64,000 bases of DNA from Effrenium voratum (taxonomy: Eukaryota > Sar > Dinophyceae > Suessiales > Symbiodiniaceae): contig CAUJNA010002124.1 of the NCBI GenBank assembly GCA_963377175.1, positions 1-64,000 on the forward strand, in the 5' to 3' direction. A program made the translations under genes and the position numbers. Under the pieces are notes generated by a model that was not told where the DNA came from, did not search any database, and saw only the letters and a program-made list of their open reading frames with translations. Positions 57,069-64,000 of the stretch are shown here, piece after piece; position 1 is the first letter of the stretch; each line of letters opens with the position of its first letter.

Positions 57069-57773
57069 CAAGGCAGCGCGAGGTCCCAAGCTGCCCAAAG
57101 GCGAGCCGCTGAGCATCCTCATCAACTGCAAGGACCGCAGCGAGCGTATGCGGGATGTTTCCACTGAGGCCACTTTTCACACGGAGTTGCGCGACAATGC
57201 TATTGACATGTTTGTTTTGTGCACATGCGCTCTGGATGGTTTGGAGGTAAGGAACTTCTCCTTCTGCTTGGGTGGGGGAAAAAAGGTGAGGCGTTCTAGG
57301 CCACATGCAACCACCGTTACAGCCTCGAAAGAGAGAGGGAGAGACAAGTGTCGGGATGTGATGCAGCCTAAGCAACTAGACTGTCTGATTGTACCATGCT
57401 CTTTTTCGTTCCTATCATGCTCAGACACTGCCGTACGATTAAAATCCTGCAAGGTTCCTCCCTTATGAAACCCTATGCCATCCAAAGTCGATTTCTCTGT
57501 TTGGCGAGCTCGGTTTCAGAGACGAGATGCTCCCGGGGCGGCCGTACGCCATAAGAACTTCATGGAGATCATATGAGATCATTAGTCACTGAGTCACAGA
57601 AGGCTCTTTGGCGTCGTCACTTGCGTCACTGTGCTCTTGCATTGGATGCGTCGATAGTCGATAGGCGCCCGCCACGAGGAGCCAGCAAGCTTCTGGAGCG
57701 CCCCACGGGCTGCAGAGCAGCTGCGCAAGAAGCTCCAGGTCTGACCGGGGGTGGAGGGCAGCGACTTTGTGAT
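57069..57773 (+). CDS. Unidentified coding exons after FolD copy 2
   Basis: Candidate exons: ~57,073-57,146 (AARGPKLPKGEPLSILINC, after an AAG acceptor), ~57,490-57,560 (ELGFRDEMLPGRPYAIRTSW), ~57,680-57,745 (EEPASFWSAPRAAEQLRKK) and ~57,752-57,780 (VEGSDFVIVGQG). They look coding and lie in the same orientation as FolD. They may be a C-terminal fusion of copy 2 through its Ala/Pro linker or a separate gene. I recognise no family. Confidence 0.4.
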
Positions 57774-58589
57774 CGTTGGTCAAGGGGAAGCTTGCTTTCA
57801 CCTGAGTCACAATCAAAACCCGGTGCGGCCGCCTTCTTAATCCTTTGCATTGGTTCTGGGTTCACCATTTTTGTACCAGGCTTTGATTGTGACTCACCTG
57901 CAGACTGTCTTTTGGCAAGCATGCTTGAAGCAGGCTTGAGTGACCCATTTGACACCTCGGAACCAGCATCCCAACACGTTGCAATCCTGAGATTGAAGCC
58001 CCATGTCTCATGGCCCTAGCCAGTTATTTCAGGCTCAAGATTCTGCCACGGGGCTCGCCTAGACCAGCCGCGTAGGCGCTGACAGAAGCTGACCTTCCAC
58101 CCGCTCTGCTTCTGCAGGACACGCTCGTGCTTTGAGCGTAGGGCAATGTGAACACCTAGTTGGGGGAATTTGCCAAATACAGAGTCTCAGCATGTTTGGC
58201 ATAGATTGTGATTCAACAATCTGAAACATCCCCTTCTTTTCACAAGCAAGGTCTGGAAGTGTGTTGATCGCGGATTTCCAAAAACAAACACCAGTCGACC
58301 GCGCTTGGCTTCAGAAGGGGTTTGCTCTGCCAGGCATGTGATGGGCCGGCTGTGTCAGTGGTGTCTTTGAACAGCAAGGAGGCCGGAAAACCATGTTGAT
58401 AGACTTGACAAACGAAGCTCCTGCAGCTTTTGAAGTGGTACGGCTTGCTGGTTCTTGTCTGTCAGATGGAAGGTAGCCCCAGCCATGAGTGCGCACAACA
58501 GCAAGACCCAATGCCACTTCAAGTTCGCCTCTCCCTGGAAATTGGGCTCTCAGTTCGAAGTTTCGAAGTTGCGGTCAGGTGCTTTGCTC

Positions 58590-61172
58590 CGCCGCCAGCT
58601 GCTCAGCGGCGCTGGCGGAGCTGAGCGGGCCCCAGCCGGAGGCCTCTCCGGCGAACGGGTCCAATGGGCACAAGCTGCCCAAGTCGGTGGCCGTGCTGGT
58701 GGGGAGCAACGGCAACGTGTGGGAGGCAAGAGCCGGGGGGAGGGTGCACTGGTAACATGTGGTTGAAAAGTTGAAAAGTCATCAGTGCTGCAAGAGCGGT
58801 ACCGCGTGAACCGTGTTAGTGAGCTGGCACTTCTGTGCGGGTTGATACATATGTGTGTGTCCTTGACTCCAAAATAGAATGCTTTTTTCTCTTGGTTTCC
58901 CTTAAGCCTTAAACCAACCCCAAAACACCCCCCAAAAAAACGACACCCCAAAATCCGAAGAAAGTTGGCTCCGGTTCCGGTTGAGTCGCTTTGGCGCAAG
59001 CCGGCGCGAGCCCTGCCAGGCGGCAGTCTCTGCATCTCTCCTGCGTGAGAAGGTGAAGGAGCCCGGGATGGGCTTTTCGACAGTTGAAACGGTTAGTGTT
59101 TCGGAAAAGAAGCAAAGCGCATCGAGATACCGTTCAGTCACGAGGGCAGTTCCGGAGACCACATCAAGTAAACTCGATGCTTGCAGACAACAGTTTGTGT
59201 GATATTTCCTGTCTGCTGAGCATGGCGAGCAAAGGTGGTGTGGTCCTTGCGCCAAGATGGCTTCAATGGCCGCACAGTTGAGCAAACGCATTTGATAGCC
59301 AGTGGGGGGAAAAGCACTACAACCATGGACCCATCACGGGGCAACACCGCCACAGCCTTTCCGTGTAATCTTGCGGTGGAAGTTCCTGCTTAAGCCTCGT
59401 GTCTGCATATTTGCTCCCTCGTATTTGAGCTCAGCTTAAGCAGGCAAGCTCAGCTGTGCCCGTCTTTCCCCTCGCAATGGCCTGGGTGTTGGTGCCCCTG
59501 GTGGCCCTTGCTGCCTGCCAAGACCTTGTGAGGGAGCCCTTGATGCTTCCGGAGCACGCGGAGCACGCGCAGCACTCAGAGCACGCGGAGCACGCGGAGC
59601 ACGAGGCACACCACGGGGCATCGAAGCAGCATCAGCGTGAGGCACAGCCTTCGAAGGCAGACTCAAGTTGGTGGCACCATTTCTGGCCCTTCTCCTTGGA
59701 AGCTGAGGCTGATAGACACGGTGACCATCATGTGCACCACACCTCCCACCCCTCCCATGCTCCAAGTGGTCATTGGTGGGACCACTTGTGGCCCTTCGAG
59801 CTGGAGGAGAAGAACGAGGAGGATCACCGGCATGGCAAACACGAGAACCACAAGTCGGACGCCGCGAAGGGCGACTCACAGCCAGCGCACTGGTGGGATC
59901 GGCTGTGGCCATTTCGCCCGTCCAACGCCATCGAGCTCATGTCAGATGAGCATTCCCACGAGGTCAAGGGGCACAACTCCAAGGACGGTGCCAATTCCCA
60001 CTGGTGGAATCGTATGTGGCCCTTTGTATTGCTCAGTGCTGCGCTGCCCGCTGCTGCTTTGTACGTCATGGTGACCCGAGTGCAGTCATCGATGCAACAG
60101 CCACTCTTGGAAGAAGCTGCCGAGGCTTAGTCTTTTTCTATCAGCAAGCCTAGCAGGGACGGCAATTTGTATATATGCTGCCTGCATTAATTCCCTTTTG
60201 ATGCCCTCTGGACCGCACCAAGTAGATACTTGGAGTGAAGGCTGGCCACAAGGCCAGCAAGGAGCCTCCAGCACTTTCAAGCTCCGTAAGACTACATGTC
60301 ACAAGAATGCAAACAAAAAAGGGAAGTGCCGCTTTCGCGCAAGAGTAGCACATGTGCGAGGCCTTGAACTTATGTTGTCTGGCGCAGACATTTGTCTTAT
60401 TAGTGGTAGTCATGCCTGTTGTGGTGTGTGGCTGAAATTGCTGGCCATAAATCCCTGAAGAGAGGCTTCGGTCCAATGCCACACAGAATGTTAGCTGGCC
60501 AAGTTGATCGTATTCTCATCAGGAGCTGTGTCTTCCCAGTCTTGCGAGCAGCACACTTGCTCAATGCTTGGCAAGACCGTCTTAAATGAAGAAATGCATG
60601 CTTAGAGGCTGCATGCTGCCAGGAAGGCCCTTTGAGTCATGGGTCTTGGGAGGTACTGGCTAAGAGTCATTGATTTAGTCCATCACAGGATTCCCATTTG
60701 CGGGAGCGCGGCTTACGCTATCTCACACGACTTGATGCTACCTCTTTGCCATAAGGTGACCCTAGAGTGTTGCATGCGGCGATTGTAACTGCTAACACAC
60801 ACACACACATCGAAAAAGCGGACACTGCTGGAAGCTGACTTTTGGCATGCAATCAGATCAGAACTGAGCCATTTGTTGCCGGAGGGCCCTGGGCCGCGCT
60901 CGGCAGGGCAAGCAAACCAATGCGAAAATTACAACGAGAAGAATCCAAGCTCATGAACACTAAAAAGGGCACCAGGCAAAGTCTAATGTGAACACGCATG
61001 CACGTTTGCTTTTGCTGTGGGCTCCGCAAGAACCACGGAATATTTTCTGCCGGCAGGAGCTGTCTGGCATGGACATGCCGCCGCCGCTGGTGATGGATGG
61101 GGCGGCCTCCGCGGTGTCTTTGCTCGCGCTGGGCAAGGAGCGGTTTGGGCTTCCAAGGGCAAGCTAAGTCCT
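58590..61172 (+). CDS. Unidentified coding exons, possible continuation
   Basis: Candidate exons: ~58,600-58,725 (PEASPANGSNGHKLPKSVAV, then LVGSNGNVW), ~58,985-59,087 (CQAAVSASLLREKVKEPGMG) and ~61,045-61,172 (MDMPPPLVMDGAASAVSLLA, then LGKERFGLPRAS and stop). A last piece may be 63,240-63,302 (EDIAHSDVICTAPAFGEALA). The KLPK start repeats the pattern of the exon at 57.08 kb. An intronless ORF (59,477-60,130) lies between them. Product unknown. Confidence 0.35.
59477..60130 (+). CDS. Intronless His-rich secreted/membrane protein with four WWxxxWPF motifs
   Basis: 217 residues from ATG 59,477 to TAG 60,128-60,130 (a GTG 21 bases upstream is in frame but less likely). Residues 1-14 form a signal peptide (AWVLVPLVALAAC). 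Residues 26-46 are (E/Q-H-A) repeats very rich in His and Glu. Four near-identical motifs follow, with WW at 65, 100, 139 and 176 (WWHHFWPF, WWDHLWPF, WWDRLWPF, WWNRMWPF), separated by 35-39 residues of His/Asp/Lys-rich linker. Residues 183-199 are a hydrophobic helix running straight out of the last motif. A short tail with QQPLLEE (acidic dileucine-like) ends the protein. A type I membrane protein with a metal-binding or pH-sensitive lumenal side is a reasonable inference. I know no family with this motif. Confidence 0.75.
   Translation: MAWVLVPLVALAACQDLVREPLMLPEHAEHAQHSEHAEHAEHEAHHGASKQHQREAQPSKADSSWWHHFWPFSLEAEADRHGDHHVHHTSHPSHAPSGHWWDHLWPFELEEKNEEDHRHGKHENHKSDAAKGDSQPAHWWDRLWPFRPSNAIELMSDEHSHEVKGHNSKDGANSHWWNRMWPFVLLSAALPAAALYVMVTRVQSSMQQPLLEEAAEA
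60135..61015. other. No gene recognised
   Basis: Downstream of the His-rich ORF. It contains a (CA)n at 60,796-60,809 and no convincing exon. Confidence 0.4.
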
Positions 61173-61239
61173 TGGTCTCATTGGCTGTCCGCAACTTTTG
61201 TCGATTGGCACTTTCGTCTCGATCAATGTATTTGCACTT

Positions 61240-61417
61240 GCACACATGTACATATACACACATAGATACACATACTTACACATATGCATATACTTGCACA
61301 TGCTTGCACGCATGCATGCAAGTATGCAGACAGACAGAGACAGACAGAAAGACAGAAAGACAGAAAGACAGAAAGACAGAAAGACAGAAAGACAGAAAGA
61401 CAGAAAGACAGAAAGAC

Positions 61418-61448
<31 letters not shown>

Positions 61449-61470
61449 CAGACAGAGACAGACAGAGAGG
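61240..61470. repeat. (CAGAAAGA)n and (GA)n microsatellite
   Basis: CA-rich (61,240-61,320), then (GACAGAAA)n with a period of 8 (61,330-61,420), then (GA)n (61,420-61,445). ORFs through it are artefacts. Confidence 0.95.
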
Positions 61471-61559
61471 GAAATTCCAGCTTCCAAAAATGATGCACCA
61501 ACAATGCACTCCTTTTTTAGACTTAATTTCTAGCATCAGAACTTAATGAAATTCAGGAT

Positions 61560-61645
61560 GTGCTAGCACGTGCTAGCACGTCCTGGATTGAAGATTGACG
61601 ATTAAAAATTGAAGAATCCCAGAAGAGTCGATGTGCTAGCACATC
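61560..61645. repeat. GTGCTAGCAC palindromes
   Basis: 61,560-61,579 is the decamer palindrome GTGCTAGCAC repeated twice, itself a perfect 20-bp palindrome. 61,630-61,645 (GATGTGCTAGCACATC) is a third, 16-bp palindrome around the same core. Confidence 0.9.
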
Positions 61646-61649
61646 CTTG

Positions 61650-62860
61650 ATTTCCCTAAGTATGGATTTGAAGAATCCAGGAATCCAAATAGCCAGACAA
61701 GGAGTGCACGTTCCAAGAATCAAAGTGTGGAGGTGCACCACCTGCATTTTGCCAGCGGGAGAAACATGTCTTTGGAAAACTTACAGCTTTTCGGGGATTG
61801 GCCAGGATAGAGGATTCCGAAGACACAACATTTAGGAGATCTTCAATCTTCAATGCAGGTGGGAAAACCTTACAGAGTGTAGAAACAAAGGTCAAGCTTT
61901 TGGCAGGCCAGGATTGAGGATGTTCCAAACATATTTATAGGACCTTCGATCCGGGCCAACACGATCTGAGCAAATGCAGACAAGCACCACGTTTTACGGC
62001 ATTTTGTGCCCACAATATGGTGAATGTTTGAGAACATGTTTCTGTTATTGGCTGGCTCAGTTCTTGCTTGGTTAAAACCACATGGAGTTGGAGAAGGACA
62101 AGGACAACAACCCTTTTTGAAATTGAGCTTGATTCCAGTTTCAACTGGCCATGATAATAGCTGTGTTCTCCAATTGCATTTGACATGCATGAGAAACTGC
62201 AACCGGTTAAAGTTGAATTTGGCTTGAACTCGAAAGCATCTGAAATTGAATATCCTTGTATATTGGAATTTCAATAGTTGTTATTGACAATGGTTTAATC
62301 AAATCAGGCAAGCAACGCACAACTGAGATAGTTGCTTTGCAAATTTGATTTAAGTCAACTTAATGATAATGTGTATGGAATTATGCACAGAAAATTTCAG
62401 AGACAGTAAGTGCAACTGCGCAAGACCATGAAGCATTTTTTCTATTTGAGTCTGATGTCAGTTGCAAGTAGGAGTTCCGTTCCCCATGTTGATTCCCTGC
62501 CAGACAAAAATAGATGAATGACTAAACCCAATAGTAGAGCTGTTACAGGCACGTTGACGAAGCGCTGCCAATGCATGCTTGGTGTACTACTCTTGTGCTG
62601 AAAAGCTGTGCTTTTCGAGCTGGAGCTTCCAAAGTGCACTTTGCATACTCCGATGTGACTTTAAGTGCACTTCGTGCACGCCAATGTGCTTTCGAGCTGT
62701 TTAAATAAGAGCTCCTTTTCAACATTGAGCCGAATTTCTGCTTGGTTGGAATTGCATGGAGTTCACTTCAGCTCAGAGTCTCAAGGCGTTTTTCATCCCC
62801 AGTCTGGCCCAAAACCCGAGGTCTGGGCAAGCCTGTAAATATGTGCGCGTCCTCCTCCCC
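61650..62860. other. No gene recognised
   Basis: AT-richer unique DNA with scattered short ORFs on both strands. No motif or repeat of note. Confidence 0.4.
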
Positions 62861-62861
62861 C

Positions 62862-62935
62862 CCTCCCTCCCTCCCTTCCCTCCCCTCCCCCCCCCCCCCC
62901 CCCCTCCCCTCCCCTCCCCTCCCTCCCTCTTTCCG
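62862..62935. repeat. (CCCTCC)n polypyrimidine tract
   Basis: About 70 bases of C and T only, with a C20 run near 62,887. It could act as a long splice-acceptor tract or simply be a microsatellite. Confidence 0.9.
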
Positions 62936-62939
62936 GCCG

Positions 62940-64000
62940 TGCTTCCATCCGTCCCCCCGCCCGTCCATCCCTTCGGAGACTTGGAGCCACAGGGGCCAAA
63001 TCTCTTTTTTTTCCTCAGAGCAGGCGGGCGGAAACATAAATAGTGAAAGAGCACACAGCACACATGGCGCATACGGTGCAACGCTGGTGTCAATCAACCG
63101 AACCCTCGTCCATCCATGCGCACGCACGCGTGCACACGTCCGCGCGTACATGCGTGCACAGGCCCACACGTGCAACACGTACCGTTTTTTCCTGAAGTGG
63201 ATGCTTTTTGTGATGAGTTGACTCTTGCATCCTTTCTGATGAGGACATTGCCCACAGCGACGTGATTTGCACGGCGCCTGCCTTTGGAGAAGCCTTGGCT
63301 GCGCTTGGCTAGCTGCAGCTGGGATATGAGGCCAGAGCCACCAAAGCGCTGCCCAATGTATTCAATCAACTGAACTGGGAGTTCGCCTTTCCGTTTGATC
63401 AACTGTTGACTCACGGCGTGAAAGACAGCAGCTGGGCAGCATCCCAGCCCAGCATGCGTGCCACAGAGTGCACGCCACGCCCTTGCCTGTTGCCTGCTCT
63501 GGTTGCTCTGCTTGAGCGAAATGATGGCAACATGGCTTGGATGTTCTCCCGGCCAACAGCTTGGTGCAAGCGGGGCCGGTGTGCCAGTTGCAAAAATATT
63601 TCGGGTGCAGGATTGCTGAGGCAGAGTCTTGGTGTAATTTTCTTTTGGTGACGGCTGCGCTGGCCTTGTGCCGGATTTTCGAGGAACCAAATGAGCCTTG
63701 GACCTCTGGATTTTGAAGGGGCAATCCCACTAAGAGCAGCTCGGCCCAGGGTTTGAACTGCGCCACTGCTCTCCATGTCACCATGCTGCAGCTATTTTTA
63801 ACCTGTCCTGAGGGTGAGCCGAGAAGAACTCACGGGGTCCTTGGCTTTTCACTATCACTTCCTCTCTGCGTGACGTTAAAAAGAGGGCGCTACACTTCGG
63901 CCTAGGCTTGGTGCCAGCGCGGCAGGTTTCGTCGTGTCGGGAGTTGTGGTGCCGCCTGTAGCACTGTCTACGCGTTCCAAGGTTTCATCCAGAGGCCTTT
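62940..64000. other. No confirmed gene to the window edge
   Basis: A GCAC/GCGTGC alternating purine-pyrimidine stretch lies at 63,117-63,170. A weak exon candidate (63,240-63,302) ends in TAG. Nothing else recognised. Confidence 0.4.

Noticed and set aside
59436..59912. Minus-strand Arg/Ala-rich ORF
   Set aside because: Antisense shadow of the His-rich protein gene, whose sense strand has a signal peptide, repeated motifs and a transmembrane helix.
1..64000. rRNA, tRNA or snRNA genes
   Set aside because: None of the conserved landmarks that I can recognise by eye was found; a covariance-model scan would be needed to exclude small RNAs.

Overview
The window reads as nuclear DNA of a dinoflagellate, most likely a Symbiodiniaceae/Suessiales-type genome. 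Three signs support this. Recognisable genes are cut into many very short exons whose introns often start with GC or GA instead of GT. Sixteen bases identical to the dinoflagellate spliced leader are embedded in a retroelement repeat. About half of the window is simple-sequence or low-copy repeat that is open in several reading frames. Most long ORFs here are therefore repeat artefacts, and the real genes had to be pieced together exon by exon from conserved protein motifs.

Layout. 1-6.9 kb is repeat-rich: a P-loop ATPase fragment (minus strand), 32-bp tandem hairpins, arrays of a 17-bp unit open in all six frames, a decayed minus-strand ORF cluster, GC-rich minisatellites and a foldback element. 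6.9-16.2 kb is a decayed tyrosine-recombinase (DIRS/Ngaro-like) retroelement. It has split direct repeats, a spliced-leader relic in the left repeat, a frameshifted recombinase, a gag-like region with a CCCH finger, an RNase H tail and a right end duplicated as 513-bp tandem units. 16.2-20.2 kb is a Copia-type gag remnant broken up by a G-run/C-run repeat array. 20.4-21.1 kb is a second foldback with a GTCGTC/GGTC loop, and 21.1-22.6 kb holds degenerate repeats and a GAT microsatellite.

24.7-26.2 kb carries the first half of a SKI2/MTR4-like RNA helicase in microexons. 26.8-27.1 kb carries a two-exon La motif, followed by a 1.6-kb CTTG tetranucleotide tract. 31.5-32.5 kb contains GGCTT(T/C)TTGG repeats and degenerate telomere-like CCCTAAA sequence. 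33.4-38.1 kb is a multi-exon RNF113/Cwc24 spliceosomal gene (CCCH finger plus RING).

43.9-57 kb is the best-supported region: two head-to-tail copies of a methylenetetrahydrofolate dehydrogenase/cyclohydrolase (FolD/MTHFD) gene of about 17-18 exons. Matching exons have identical lengths and nearly identical splice-donor types. Copy 2 may run on into a further set of unidentified coding exons (57-63 kb). At 59.5-60.1 kb lies an intronless ORF for a small histidine-rich secreted or membrane protein with four W-W-x-x-x-W-P-F motifs. I could not assign it to any known family.

Functionally the host genes are housekeeping: one-carbon metabolism, RNA surveillance and splicing. They do not form an operon-like unit. 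No rRNA, tRNA, CRISPR array or bacterial-type operon was seen.
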